The notes: generated by a model not told the origin, from the letters alone. Shown: positions 22,781 to 35,417, numbered from the stretch's first letter. The stretch: DNA of 64,000 nucleotides from Sorex araneus (GCF_027595985.1 NC_073304.1:48153137-48217136), one strand, 5' to 3'. A program made the numbers and translations.

Positions 22781-23928
22781 TTTTTATTGTTTTTATTATT
22801 TAAAAATTTTTTTTATTGAATCACCTTGTGTAAAGTTACAAAGCTTTCAGGCTTAAGGCTCAGTTACACAATGCTCAAACACCCATCCCTTCACCAGTGC
22901 CCATATTCCACCACCAAGAAGCACAGTAAACCTCCCCCCTGCCCCCCACCTCCTCAGCCCCCCACCCCACCTGTGTAGCTGATAAATTTCACTTTACTTT
23001 CTCTTTACTTTGATTACATTCAATATTTTTTAAAAAACTCACTATTATTGTTTGGAGTTCCCCCCACCCCAAAGTCAGACCTGCTGGAAAGGAAGCATTT
23101 GATCATTTGTTTTCCATTGCTGAGAATGAAGACATATGAGGTCGTGTGGCTGCAATAGCAGCCACGAGGTTTTGGATTTCTGTGTTTTAGTATTTTAGTA
23201 ACTAAGTCCAAAGAAATTTCTGCCAGAAGTTGCATCATTGCTAGATCATACCTCTCTGCTACATTATATTCCATATATGAGTGCAATCTTTCAATGTCTG
23301 TCTCTTTCTTTCTGACTCATTTCACTCAACATGATACTTTCCATGTTGGTCCACTTATATGTAAATTTTATGACTTTATGTTTTCTAACAGCTGCATAAT
23401 ATTCCATTGTATAGATGTACCAACGTTTCTTTAACCAGTCATCTATTTTTGGGCACTCTGGTTTTTTACAGATTGTGGTTATTGTAAATAGTGCTGCAAT
23501 GAACATAGAAATGCAAATGTCATTTATACTATGCCTTTTTGCCTCTCCGGGATATATTCCCAGTAGTGGTATTGCTGGGTCAAATGGGAGCTCAATTACT
23601 AATTTTTTGAGAATCGTCCATATTGTTTTCCAAAAGGGTTGAACAAGTTGACATTCCCACCAGCAGTGAAGAAGAGTCCCTTTCTCCCCACATCTGCGCC
23701 AACACCGGTTGCTTTTGTTTTTTTGGATGTGAGCCAGTCTCTGTGGTGTGAGATGGTATCTCATTGTTGTTTTGATCTGCATCTCCCTGATGATTAGTGA
23801 TATCGAGTATTTTCTCAAGTGCCTCTCAGCCATTCAGATTTCTTCTTTGGGGAAGTTTCTGTTCATTTCCTCACCCCATTTTTTGATCGGGTTGGCAGTT
23901 TTCTTCTTATGGAGTTCAACCAGTGCCT
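22781..23928 (-). pseudogene. L1 ORF2 C-terminus plus 3' UTR, with TSD
   Basis: A 5'-truncated L1. On the minus strand 23833-23291 is open for 180 residues and reads as the C-terminal end of L1 ORF2p. It includes the cysteine-rich stretch (C-W-R-R-C-G-E-K, then L-L-H-C-W-W-E-C), the '[12 protein letters not shown]' segment, and the typical 'YYAAVRKH' and 'MLSEMSQ' motifs near the end. The rest, down to 22800, is 3' UTR. The TSD is AGGACAAACAAAACTT at 22765-22780, with a one-base-shorter match at 23929-23943. Endonuclease and reverse transcriptase domains are absent, so it encodes nothing functional. Confidence 0.92.
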
Positions 23929-23972
23929 AGGACAACAAAACTTAATGGTCCTCTATAATAAAGGAACAGAGA

Positions 23973-24159
23973 ATCTTTTTTTTTGGCCTTTTTTTGGGGG
24001 GAGAGGGGTCACACCCAGTAATGCACAGGGGTCATTCCTGGCTCTGCACTCAGGAACTACCCTGGCGGTGCTCAGGGGAACATGGGATTCTGGGAATCGA
24101 AACTGGGTTGGACTCGTGCAAGGCAAACGCCCTACCAGCTGTGCTAGCACTCCAGCCCC
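23973..24159 (-). mobile_element. SOR-like SINE with TSD
   Basis: T-rich tail, 'ggggtcacacccagtaatgc', 'gaatcgaaactgggttgg', 'ctgtgctagcactccagccc'. AGGAACAGAGA at 23962-23972 and 24160-24170 is the TSD. It landed about 30 bp from the L1 TSD. Confidence 0.95.
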
Positions 24160-24170
24160 AGGAACAGAGA

Positions 24171-26070
24171 GCTTTGGTCCTGAGAACAACCAAAAAATGA
24201 GGCATGCTAGGAAGAAGTAAGCTCCAGAGGGCCTGGACAAGGCAAGGATGTGAGATTTCCAAGAGAGTATTATGAACATTTCATAGCAGGATTATTGGTA
24301 TCTAATCTTTGGCTATCTGTTATGTCACGCTGTGCTATAACTTCCTCTGTAATCATCTGTTTTTTTTGTGAGAAACTTTGGGAATATGTGTGTGTGCTCA
24401 TATATACAAGTTATAACTTTACAGCTACAATTGGTAGAAATAGGAAGACAAAACCATAGACAATATAAGTTAAATAAAAAATTTCACACTAGTTAAGTAC
24501 TATCAGAAAATAAAGCAAGAGGCATGTAGTAAAAATGTTTATATACCAAATATAATAACATCCAATGAAGAAGTCCTTTCAGTTTAGGGAAAATGTAAAT
24601 TTGGCCACTTAATTTACATTGCTCTTAAAGTTGCCAAACTTGTTCTTTCAGGCATTAATGTCAAGAACTTTCATCTTTCTTGGCTTCACCTCCTCTGGGT
24701 GTGCAGAGTTGAACAAAGGGAGGAGGCCCCAAGGCCAAGTCATCCTGGGAGCCAAGAATGAGTTTGAATAAAGGATGAGTTTTGAATTATAAAAAAATGG
24801 GAGTGTTCACATAAGACTTTTATTGAATTTATAACTAGGAACGAATCCAGGAGTAGTAGACCATTAGAAATTACGAACCTTCAATCATTCTTCAATTATT
24901 CCTCCTAGAAATGAAAATTCTCCCCACCCCCTTTCTTTAAACTCTCCGCCAATATACACATGGAGTATGAACAGAAATATTTTTTCCTATAATTTTAACT
25001 TGGAAAACAGCACACAATTTTACAGTTACGCTGATTTGATCAACTTGTTTTTGCAAGTGACGTGGTAGCAGATTTTAGCAAAAACAAACGCCTACGTGTA
25101 AATGAAGTCACTCTTTAACTAGTGGGTGAACTGTTTACTTAAGCATTTGCTTTCTCTTCTGCTTGAACGAATGTTGTTCCCCTCAGGACTTTTAGAAAGG
25201 GCTCTTGACCCCTCTTTCTAAGACTGTAACATTGCTCTTCCAAAGAGGGTGGTTAATGATATCCTTGAAACCACCTATTATTTTGAGCTACAACTGTCCA
25301 TAAACTCCCTGTCAAAGATGTTCTAGGTTGGTTCTCTCTTGGTCCTCAAGAGTTCTTTACTCACTATGAGGGCTACTTAATTCCTCTGGTTCTACAGCTC
25401 TCCTTGTTGACCTCTTCTCTTCTCTATTGGGTCCATTTCCTTTTGGTCTCATCATTGAAAAACCATAAGAAAGAAATTTTCCATATGAAAAACAAGGTTA
25501 TACAGAGTGTCTGAGACAAATAAATTTATACAGAGACAAACAGCAGTCAGGTAATGTCTCAAAGATCAAAGTCACCCACACAAGTACATCTCTAGCTCTA
25601 ATGAGAAGGCTACTCTGGCTTAGGAATTTTAATGTTAAAAGTGATGACAAATATAAGTACAGTGCACTGAGAAACTCAATAAAATGTAGTATAAAACTTG
25701 GATGTGGTCAAAGGAAACTTGTGGAGAAATTAGGGCCTTGCTGTAGGGTGTGAAGTGATACTGAGGGATTAGCACAGTCAATTGAGTTTGAACAAATGCA
25801 GTACAGAGCTGCATCTGCAAGATGGAAAATTCCACAATAAAATGATTAAAAGTTGACTATCTGACAACTGTTTTCCAGAAACAAAGATGATTAAAACCTA
25901 GAAAGTTTATTGCTTTCAAAAGGGATATATCTTGTAGGAATTCCAAAAACAGAATAGTTTAAAAATATCTCTAAACATAGTTATAAAGTTTTAATATTAG
26001 TGAAAAAAATCTGGACCTTAAAAATATGATATCAAACATTTTATTTTTTACAAATGAAAAAGTCTTAGTT
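24171..26070. other. No recognisable feature
   Basis: About 1.9 kb without a repeat or exon I can name. Confidence 0.4.
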
Positions 26071-26071
26071 T

Positions 26072-26215
26072 TCAGTTTGGGGAGGCCATACAAAGATGTG
26101 CTAAGGGCTTATCCCTGGCTTTGGTGCTTAGTGATCATACGTGGTGTCAGGGGCTGAATCTGGGCCAGTCACATACAAGGCAAGTTTCTCACTCACTCTA
26201 CTATCACTGTCCCAA
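26072..26215 (-). mobile_element. Old SOR-like SINE, minus strand
   Basis: 'ctaagggcttatccctggct', 'gtgtcaggggctgaatctgg', 'ctctactatcactgtccc' follow the inverted order; truncated at the tail side. Confidence 0.6.
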
Positions 26216-26388
26216 GCATTTTCAATAGCCATCAGATCTTCTCATATACTTTCATCTTCCTTATCACCTATTATTAGTGTGATACACACTCAATCAAAGT
26301 TGTACTGCAAACACTATAATTTCTCTCCTACTATGGATCTAGCTCTAATAATTATGTTTCATACAAAGGAAGTGATTCTATATTTTTC

Positions 26389-26562
26389 TTTTTTTTTTTG
26401 GTCATACCTGGCAGTGCTCAGGATTTATTCCTGGCTCTGCACTCAGGGATCACTTCTACTCCTACTGGACTCAGGGGATCATATGAAGTGTCAGGCAACA
26501 AACCCAGGTCAGCTGCATGCAAGGCAAGTGCCTTACCTACTGTGGTATTGCTCTGGGTCCTG
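26389..26562 (-). mobile_element. SOR-like SINE, minus strand
   Basis: T run, 'ggtcatacctggcagtgctc', 'ggctctgcactcagggatca', 'caaacccaggtcagctgc', 'gtggtattgctctgggtcc'. Good copy with a short central insertion. Confidence 0.85.
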
Positions 26563-26649
26563 AAGAAAGTGATTTTAAAACATATTTTAAATCTGTATAA
26601 AATTCCCCAACACGTCAAGAGGTGATCGCAATGCTACCTCCTTTTGAAT

Positions 26650-27078
26650 ATGGGCTCCAGACATAGTAATTCTTTTATAATGGAAGTGATCTGTACATGT
26701 GGGTCAGAAAAGGCTAGAGCTTGCTCCTGCACATACTGTGTTCTTGTCTCACTAATTCTGAGAGGAGCCATCTAGCCTGTGTAGTCACACTGGAGGGGCT
26801 CTATTGTGGCACTTCATTAGCTGCAATGCTGAGTTTATAGTCAACATCAGCTTCCAGACATCGAAGAAGCATCAATATTCATCTCAAGCCCCTTTTCCAG
26901 CTCTTCTATCTCCCTAGCTCCATAGACATTAATTTGAAGAAGCAAGCTGTCCTTATAGTGGTATCTCTAAATTCCTGACACATTGAATACCAGTGCATGG
27001 TAAAATGTTGTTTGACACCACTAAGTTTTGGGCTGCCTTGCTATGCAGCAGTGTAACAATAGCAATCCATCACTACAG
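26650..27078 (+). mobile_element. MLT1-type MaLR LTR
   Basis: The right part reads 'ggtaaaatgttgtttgacac', 'cactaagttttgggctgcc', 'atgcagcagtgtaacaatag'. This is the typical 3' end of an MLT1 LTR. The upstream part is decayed, so the left border is uncertain. No internal retroviral sequence next to it. Confidence 0.65.
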
Positions 27079-27289
27079 TGCAAATTGAGTTTCGTAATTA
27101 AGCCACCATGTTTAATACTGTTCAGCTTAGTATGGCTTAATGTGATTCAAATAGTTAGGCAGAAGTTTCACTTGAGAGAGAGATAGATAAAGAAAGAAAC
27201 TAGAGAAAGAGAAAGGATGACTTTAGGGGAATTCTCTCAAATGGTTCTTAAAAGTTTAAGGGCCCACTGACAATTATTGACCATCTAGG

Positions 27290-27432
27290 GATGCTTCTTG
27301 AATGATGAGGTTCTGAGGGGCCTCCAGAGCTACACCCTACGATGCTTAGAGTGCCATATGGTGCTGGGGAATCAAACCTGGGAAATTACATGCCAGTAAT
27401 ATATCCCAGCCACTGTACCATCTCCTGGGCCT
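27290..27432 (-). mobile_element. Old SOR-like SINE, minus strand
   Basis: 'gagagctacaccc'-like tail side, then 'gtgctggggaatcaaacctg' and 'gtaccatctcctgggcctg'. Diverged. Confidence 0.5.
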
Positions 27433-28595
27433 GAATATTCTTTTATAAAAAATTAAATAAAGAACTTTCATATAGGCTAACATTTTTGAAGTCTCACACA
27501 ACCATAATAACAATTAGCTCCTACTCCTCCTTATTCCAAACTACTTTGCCACCAATGTTTTCAAGAAATTGTCTCTATGGCACATATTCCTGACCCAGTC
27601 TGAAGATCCCACAGGCTGTGCACAATGTTGACACCTCCCACTATGTGGGAGTTGAAATAATGGAATGATATCATCTATGATTGAAAGAGGAAGCCTCAGT
27701 TTCCCTTTGCCAGCTGCTGCAAGACAGCTCCATTTTAGCTGACTCCTTTCCATACTTTAAACATTCCTGCAAAATCTCTTGGAGATCTTCTTGAGGAAGG
27801 GAATTTAGCAATTCCCCAAGATCATAAATTATTCAGCTTCGGCTCACCATAGTCTCCAAGATAATGGGCCATACCTAAGGCAAATGGTCAAATAGAAAAC
27901 ACAGAAGACCTAAAATAGCCAGACCAGTCAGTCAGATCCCTGCATCCTCTGAAACATTGTTGACATTTGGAAAGCCACACAAAAACCCAGTTTTTCTATA
28001 AAAGTCCCACAAAAGGAGTCATAATTTATTAAGATCTACACCACCTTCCAAAGCCATAAGGATTCCCCTCCCCCTTTTCTTTTTCACTTTTCAATAAGCT
28101 TTTCTGTTTTCTGAGTCTGAGCACCTTTACTACTCAATATTTTCATTTTTGATCTATTGAATCATGATCTGGAGAAAGGTGCATTTGTCTATTTTGACTA
28201 AATCTAGGTCAAATTACCTACATAATCTCTGTTTAGTAGTGATATTTTGGCCAAGGAAGCAAGATAATTCTACTTTTGGATCATAGAACTTGTGTGTATG
28301 GGAATGGGGCAGGATAAAGATGCAATGATAAATGATAAATTTTTATTTTGCAATGGCCTATGCTTCTTTCAATTATCACTTTTCAATCAAGAAATTGGTG
28401 CCAGAATTGGGCACTGGCAGGTTGATAAAACAGACCAAAGGAGGAATTTTTTATTTTGACCAAATTCTATAGAATAGAAAAATAAAGTGAGATTCAATGT
28501 TTTAAGTATGGCTTTATAAAATGGTTGGACCTCAGAATCTTTGCAAAGATCAGATTTCTCATGAAGGTAAGCTGAGTGAATCTAGGTCAGAGATA
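27433..28595. other. No recognisable feature
   Basis: Unclassified sequence; no exon or repeat assigned. Confidence 0.4.
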
Positions 28596-28599
28596 GTTC

Positions 28600-28692
28600 A
28601 AAGGGCTAGTATACATATTTTATAGGCAGATTCAGTTCCTGGCAAAACAAATGACCCTGAACACTGTTGGGTATGCACCCCACCAAAATGAG
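28600..28692 (+). mobile_element. Possible SINE remnant, plus strand
   Basis: 'aaagggctagtatacatatt', 'cagattcagttcctgg' and 'ccctgaacactgttgggt' loosely follow the SINE order. Weak. Confidence 0.35.
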
Positions 28693-30090
28693 TCTACATT
28701 GGCATTCTCCTTTCCTTTCCCATCTATTGAATCATCCTAGTGAACATTCAATTAAAGTAGCCTTAAAGGCTCATATTATCATTCAGAAGTTTTAACCTTC
28801 ATTTTCACTAAGCAAAGTTGGCACATCCATTTATGTGGAGACCGCCCCTCTTTGGACATGAGTGCCCTTTAGTTCAAGTCTATTTTTCTGATACTCATCA
28901 GGTTTAAGTCATTAAAAAAAGAAATCCAAGGAAAAAATACCCAAGGCTATTGTCAAGTCCAATATAGTCATTGTTTTTACAAGTCTACTGTTATTTGCCT
29001 ACAGCTATTTAAATGCATGATTCACAGCTTCAGACTCTGCTGTTCACAGAGGTTTGGTTTTTACCTCCTTGTAAGTCTGGCCATTTACAACACATTCCTA
29101 CTGTGGGGCCTTAGCAGGGTACAAAGATAGTTCTCTTTATTATTGAAAGAATCTTCAAACTGATTATTTGCTTTCACTCAATTTCAAATTCTATTGCTCA
29201 GTGATTAGACAAGTTCTTTTGGGGGGCAGGGGGTGGTAATAGGATTAAGGTTAGAGGCCGCAGACAAAGAATAAATATTCAGAGAAATAAAACTTTGTTG
29301 TTTAAATTAAGAAATCACATTCACTGCATTCCCCTCTCCACCCCCAACTCTATAGTCATACATGGCTAGATTTCTCTGAATCTCCCTGACTCACCCTTGG
29401 GAGGCAGCTGGTGTAAAGAATTCTTGCCATTTTCAGATGAAGGATTTCATCTGAAAAAAGTGATCTAGATTCAGATACATTCTGTACTCAGATGTGAGCA
29501 ATCTTCCTCTGAACAGTGACATTTCCAAATGAGTTGACAAGTGGCTAACTCTTAATCTTTTGGATGGGGAGAAGAGTTTAAGAATAGGGTCTTAATAGAT
29601 GACAAGCCAAGATTAATCCATAGAACAAATTTTGTGTAAGTAGGAAAATATCAGATTATTGTCTCCATATTACTATGAAGATGAATCAAAACTTATTATC
29701 GAGGAAGGACTCAAAAATGTTTAAGCCTAGGGAAACTTACTGGAAGTGAGAGTAGGATACTGGAAGAAGCACTTAGGAATGCTCTGGATGCTAGAGAAAG
29801 GAGAGTTTAAGCACCAGAGGTCACTGGTCCACTTGTAAATTATACCAAGTCCATCAGGGTGAAAACTCTCTCTTCTTCTGCTTCTAGTACATTATTATCT
29901 GCTTATATAAATACTTCTGACTATTTCTGACAGTTGTTGTGTTCAAAGTGTACTTTATTATGTAAATAGATAAGGCATTTATAGAAAAAATTTAAGTTTC
30001 TTAAAGAACATTAAATAAATACAGGAGTAAATTTATTTTTATGTTGGATAGTTCCCATTTCAGATAAATAGAACTGAATTGAAAGTTCAG
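28693..30090. other. No recognisable feature
   Basis: About 1.4 kb, unclassified. Confidence 0.4.
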
Positions 30091-30094
30091 AGCT

Positions 30095-30249
30095 AAATCC
30101 TCAATTGTATGGACAATTGATTTATGTATGACAATGGGCCTAAGTATATGAAATAGAAAAAGAAAAATCTTTTCAACTAATAGTGTTGGGAAAAATGGTT
30201 AGCCACATGCAAAAAGAAAGAAAGAAAGAAAGAAAGAAGGAAAGAAGGA

Positions 30250-30317
<68 letters not shown>

Positions 30318-30570
30318 AAACTCTATCTCACCTTACATTAAGGTTAATTAAAACTGGATTGAGGACTTTGATTTTTATTAAATACATGGAAGAAAACATA
30401 GGCAATACTTTCCATGATATTGACCTCAGAAGAGTCTTCAATTAGACAACCCTAGTGGCAAAGAAAACAAAATAAAGAACAAGTGACACTGTCATACTTG
30501 GAAGCTTCTGCATAGAGAAAGAAATGATGATTAAATAAAAATGGCATCTTTCTGAATGGAAGAAAAATTT
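30095..30570 (+). mobile_element. L1 ORF2 fragment with internal microsatellite
   Basis: 'ggacaattgatttatgtatg', 'cttttcaactaatagtgttg', 'agccacatgcaaaaag', and after the repeat 'ctctatctcaccttac', 'gaagaaaacataggcaatac', 'aagcttctgcatagag' match successive segments of old L1 ORF2 on the plus strand. It is interrupted by (AAAG)n and ends near the RTE-tailed SINE at 30588. Non-coding remnant. Confidence 0.75.
30211..30320. repeat. (AAAG)n microsatellite inside L1
   Basis: About 110 bp of AAAG repeats with two AAGG interruptions near 30238-30248. It begins where the L1 sequence 'catgcaaaa(g)aa' would supply a natural seed. Confidence 0.97.
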
Positions 30571-30587
30571 TCACATTATACATTTGG

Positions 30588-30793
30588 TGGACTAGAGCAA
30601 TAGCACTAGTTCGATTATTCCTTCCCTCTCGAAGTGCCTGGCAAACTATCAAGAGTATCCTGCCCGCACGGCAGAGGCTGGCAAGCTACCTGTGGCATAT
30701 TCTATATGCCAAAAACAGGAACAACAAGTCTCACAATGGAGACGTTACTGGTGCCCGTTCGAGCAAATTGATGAACAATGTGACGGCAGTGCC
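30588..30793 (+). mobile_element. RTE-tailed SINE with deleted head
   Basis: 'tggactagagcaatagcact' joins directly to 'agttcgattattcc', so much of the tRNA-like part between the boxes is lost. Body 'ctggcaaactatcaagagta', 'catattctatatgcc'; end 'gagacgttactggtgcccg' and 'gagcaaattgatgaacaatg'. Confidence 0.85.
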
Positions 30794-30971
30794 CATTTCA
30801 TTAAAATAGATTAATTTCCACTTACCCATTTCATATCTACATGGTTGATACAGAACTGTGATTTTCTAGTCTGTGGACTGGAGCTAGTTTGCAAGTCTGT
30901 GGAAATAAACTATTGCTGCTTAACACATGGTATACTTCGACCTGTTTTCAATTTATATCATTAGATTTTAA

Positions 30972-31165
30972 AATTTGGGCAAAAGAGATGGCTCAGAGGG
31001 TTGAGTGTATGCCTTGTATGCTGGAGGCCTGGGCAGCCTGGTTCCCAAGTACTGCCAGGTCCAGTCCCCTGTACCTATATCTCCTGGGCCGGGAGTAGCC
31101 CCTGACCACTCTGGGTGTGGTTCTCAAAACCAATGAATCAGCCAACCAACAACAACAAAAAAGAA
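30972..31165 (+). mobile_element. SOR-like SINE, plus strand
   Basis: 'gggcaaaagagatggctcag', 'tatgccttgtatgctggagg', 'ctgaccactctgggtgtggt' and an A-rich tail with 'caacaacaacaaaaaag'. An older subfamily with a different centre. Confidence 0.6.
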
Positions 31166-31860
31166 AATAATTACTGAATACATAAAATACTATTATAAAT
31201 CATGGTTCTTATTTCTTCATGGTCAGTGAAATATTTCTACCTATCCACTGGTGTAATAGGGTTGAAAACCACTGACAGAGGAAACAGGGATACAACATAT
31301 ATGGCAGCAGACATTATTCCATGTTAAGTATAATGCAGATGGCTGATGTCTACAATAATTCAAAGTACAAAAGGATTATAAAACACCCTGATAAAAGAGC
31401 TTCAAAATATAAAGACAAAAGACTAATAGAAATGTCACATAAGCAGAAAATAGAAAAATAATACATTGCTATTTACAGTATGCCTGGAAACAGCTTTATT
31501 AGTCAACTTGTACTTTCTGTCTGTCAACAAAAATTACTTACATGCCCCATTTAAAAACTTCTGGTAAGAGATTTTTTTTTAAAATCATTATGAGCTATCC
31601 ATTTACACATGCAGCCTTAGGGAAGTAGCAAGCATTCATGTGCAGAAAAAAAAGGGGTTCTTATTTGTTCTTGAATAGAGAAGGATGAATGAAAGGGATA
31701 GAAAATTTCAAAGGAATGTATTTTGGGCACTGAAACTGGAGGCTCTGAAGAGCAGAAAATTCAAGATTAAGTGAATCATCAGGATGTATGAAGCAGATAA
31801 AGAAAGCACAGTGATAGGGAGAATTTTGCAAGGAAGAGATGTTACAGCTCAGCAATGTGA
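31166..31860. other. No confident feature
   Basis: 'ggttgaaaaccactgacag' near 31260 resembles a hAT-type terminal repeat read in reverse, but I could not define an element. Confidence 0.35.
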
Positions 31861-31864
31861 AGTC

Positions 31865-32045
31865 TGGCATGCTTGAGAATCCCCAGAGAAGCTTGTTTGT
31901 GTATTTTCAGCAAGTATATAGAATGCAGAACTAAAGGATCTAAATGGATGGTTCAGGTGAAGGCCCAAGAATGTGCACGATGACATTAATCCGGGCACTT
32001 CTGAAACTGATGGCCCAAAGGCCCATTCAGAGACTCTGAAAAGGT
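31865..32045 (+). mobile_element. MER5-like DNA transposon remnant
   Basis: 'gagaatccccagagaagctt', 'aagaatgtgcac' and a GGCCCA-rich end before 'gagactctgaaa' follow MER5A order loosely. Confidence 0.4.
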
Positions 32046-33040
32046 CAAAATTTTTACTCTCTTCTACAAGATTGAAGAAAGGAGAAAGGGAAAATGGAGA
32101 AAGGGAAAACTTTTTTCTTAGGGAATTTACAGTTCTCATTTTTATTCTGGAAGACAGAGTTGGCATATTCTCTAGGGACATATTCTAAACCAAAATGAAG
32201 TACTGTTTGCCATGCCATATTTTAAGTTCTCTTATCTAGCAATTTCTTTCATATAATTTAGAAAGGTCTGGGTCCAAAGATGAGTCCAAGTAGAGAAAAC
32301 TGACTCCAGCAAATCCACATACTTTCTTATACAATGTTATGAGGATTTTGCTTCTGGTTTATTTTATTTTAGCTCATGGGTTTAATTCATAGAAAGTAGA
32401 AATGATAAAAGCTGACCAGGAGAGGTACTATAGGAATTCAAACCCACCAATGTCTTTATTTTATTGTATAAGAGGATCACGAAAAAGAGTTTCTGAGAAA
32501 CACAAGCTTGACCGTCTCCATCTGGCAAAGCAGTTACACAAATATCACCATTGGACCAATTTCAGTGCTTAAGGTTTCACTTTGATTATTAAGGCACTTA
32601 CTTCTTCATGGTGTAATATCATGTAAACTGATGCTATTAGTTATTTTGACATTCTTTAAGAAAAAGATACATGCCTTCTAGTCAGTCATACGAACAATAA
32701 ATAAAGTACATTAAAAACACACTGGTGCTTTGAAATACATCAAGTCATTGGGTTAAGTGAACAAAAGCTTTCTAAATATTATCATGATGCTTATGGGTGG
32801 ACCCAAAGTGGCCAGCAATATGTTTTTTTCTGAGTCTGCTATGACTTCCTGTCAACTGTCTTGCTAAGTTACAGGAACAACAGTGGCAAATTCATTTGCA
32901 TATTAAAAATATACAGAACTGATATGATAGATACAGTTCTGTGTATTTTGATATGCATAGTTCTTTGGGAGAAATGTGGGAAATACAGGTGAAAGATATA
33001 TTTTTATCCCTGGTTTTGAAGAAGCTTATAAATAGCTGAT
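32046..33040. other. No recognisable feature
   Basis: Unclassified AT-rich sequence. Confidence 0.4.
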
Positions 33041-33043
33041 ATA

Positions 33044-33247
33044 GGGGTGCAGTAAGATGGTTCAGTGGTAGGTTATGAATTTTAACCCGTCACCATTTCA
33101 CATCATCAAGTGGGAACCCCAGTACCACAAGTGCACCGTCTCTTGCCTGTAAACAAGAATGCAAGCCCCACCAAATTTGTGGCTTTCTGGTGCTCCATAT
33201 CATGTATGCTAACCTGGAACCAGCACTACTACAAAACAAGAAGCCCT
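33044..33247 (+). mobile_element. tRNA-like SINE, divergent subfamily
   Basis: 'aggggtgcagtaagatggtt', 'cagtggtaggttatg' is a tRNA-like head with an A-box-like segment; the body ends in 'ccctctaaataaataaa'. Centre unlike the other SINEs. Confidence 0.4.
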
Positions 33248-33296
33248 CTAAATAAATAAATGAATGAATGGATGGATGAATAAATAAATAAATGAG
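33248..33296. repeat. (AAAT/GAAT/GGAT)n tetranucleotide repeat
   Basis: AATA, TGAA and GGAT tetramers in succession; probably the expanded tail of the SINE to its left. Confidence 0.85.
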
Positions 33297-33473
33297 TTAT
33301 GCAAGAATGACTCTACCTGCAATAGGAGGCAGTTGTAAAGTGCTGTTACAATATCTTTGTCATAGTTTGTTTGAGTCCAAACCACTGTGACTTATGGAAT
33401 AGGGAACTAAACTCACGCTTCTGAAGGTTGGAGTATTCTCATAAACCATACAAACACTTCAACACGTGAAATA

Positions 33474-33598
33474 AAGAGAGAGTATAACAGGGCACCTGCC
33501 TTACACGTATATGACATAGTCCCCCCAATCTTTGACAGGAGTAATTTCAGAGCACAGAGCCTGCAAGTAAGCTGTGGTGGGCACACAAAAACAAAATG
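33474..33598 (+). mobile_element. Old SOR-like SINE, plus strand
   Basis: 'aaagagagagtataacaggg', 'cacctgccttacacgtatat', 'caggagtaatttcagagcac', 'ctgtggtgggcacac' and an A-rich end. Confidence 0.55.
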
Positions 33599-33599
33599 A

Positions 33600-34217
33600 A
33601 GTTGAAAAAAATTCAACATGGAAAATTTGTTTGCTCTTTTTTTGGTTGACAAATCATTCAATTATCAGTTTTTATCAGTATGGACCCATGGATCCATATT
33701 TTATATTTTGGGTTATAATCCAAATAAACTTAATTTTTCTATTCAAATTATTCCAATTTTGAACACTGGAGCTCTTTGAAATGGCTCATGTCCCTGTGAT
33801 ATAGTCTCATCATTATAAGTTGTCGGTTTTGTATATTTTAGCACTTTCTAATTTTCTGGTTTGACAAGGTGCTTCAGGCTTATGTTGCTTTCATAACTCA
33901 ACTTCAGACCCACATCCAAGCTTATTCTGTTGTAAAATGGTCTTAAAAACTTCTGGATACTTGGTGTGCTTTTTGCTAATGGAGTAAGAGGGTGCTATTT
34001 TGAAGTTCCCTTTAAGTTTGCCATCACCTTCAGCAATAAGGTTCTTATGATCCCCTCTCTCTTTTTCTACCATGTAAATTCACAGCCTACCTCTCTCCTG
34101 CTTGATAGACATGACTACTTTTCATCTGTATGGATTCATTATTAATAACTCTCTTAGGACCACAGCAGTATTTTAAAGTCTAAACAACAGATCAAAAATA
34201 ACCAAAACAATATAAAA
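33600..34217. other. No recognisable feature
   Basis: Unclassified sequence. Confidence 0.4.
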
Positions 34218-34228
34218 GTTATTAGTGA

Positions 34229-34400
34229 GGACTGGAGCATAGTACAGTGGGTAGAGTATTTACCTTGCATTTGACTGACCTCGGTTCAATCCCCAGAATC
34301 CCATATGGGACCTTGAGCACTGCCAGGAATAATTCCTGAGTGCAGAGTCAGGAGTAAACTCTGAGCATTATCAGGTGTGGCCCCCAAACAAAAAGAAATT
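34229..34400 (+). mobile_element. SOR-like SINE with TSD
   Basis: Complete copy: 'ggactggagcatagtacagt', 'ctcggttcaatccccag', 'catcccatatggg'-type centre, 'atcaggtgtggcccccaaac'. GTTATTAGTGA at 34218-34228 and 34401-34411 is the TSD. Confidence 0.93.
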
Positions 34401-34411
34401 GTTATTAGTGA

Positions 34412-35245
34412 TCTCCACATCCTAATAATGTCATCAAAGTTCCCAGAGTATGCAAACTTTCTTAGTACATGTCCTAAGGGTATAGGGGTTCATAAAATGA
34501 GATGCTTGAGACATGTCTAGATGTCATAGCTGGATACAGTCTTGTCCTTGTCTTTGAAGTATAATAAAATGATAGAAGCCTTTAGCAAATCTTCTGTAAA
34601 GACTCACGTGTTGACTTCTAGATCAATGATTGGTAAGCTAGGGTTGTTATAGTTGGTTTAGATTAGGACATATCCCTGGACTTCACTGATAATTAAGATA
34701 AAAATAAGTTCATAAAACAATTGATTAAAATAGTTTTATATTATCAGGGAATAGGGAAAGATGACTATTGGGGAAGAAATGTAAAAGTATAGTAGAGAAG
34801 GAAAAGAATTATATTTTCTTATAGATCAGACTAAGTTAAATTTACTTATTTTACTTATTTCCTACAATGTTTGCCCTCACCCCAAATTCAATAAGTTAAA
34901 TATTTTATTATTTAGTTAGACCTCAGTTTATAGAGAATTTTCTTGTCATCAGTCCCTAACCCAGTGGTTATTTGATGGTTTTAGCTACTGGTCTGTGGTC
35001 CACAGCCAGTATAAAAAGATTGAAAAACATTGCCCTAAATATAGAGCATACAATTGTTTATAGAACACCGATATCCTATTAGGCATTATAAATAAGCTAG
35101 AGACAATTTAAAGTATACAGGAGGATGTGCATAGATTATGTACAAATACTATGCCACAACATTAGGAACTGTGAACATCCTCCAATTTGGGTCCTGGAAC
35201 AAATACCCATGGTTGCCCAAGGATGAGTCCATATACACTCACAGA
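34412..35245. other. No confident feature
   Basis: 34970-35035 ('ctactggtctgtggtccaca', 'gattgaaaaacattg') may be the end of an old hAT-type DNA transposon. The rest is unclassified. Confidence 0.35.
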
Positions 35246-35249
35246 TTAT

Positions 35250-35417
35250 TGTTTTGTTTTGGGACCACATTCAGCAATGCTCAGGGCTTACTACTGACTC
35301 TGCACTCAGGAATCACTCCCAGTGGGCTCAGGGAACCATATGGAAGCTGAAGATCGAACCTAAGTCAGCCATGTGCAAGGAAAGTGTGCTATTCTCAGTA
35401 TTATTGCTATGGTCTCA
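35250..35417 (-). mobile_element. SOR-like SINE, minus strand
   Basis: 'ttgttttgggaccacattca', 'ggctcagggaaccatatgga', 'gatcgaacctaagtcagcc', 'tattattgctatggtctc'. Confidence 0.8.
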
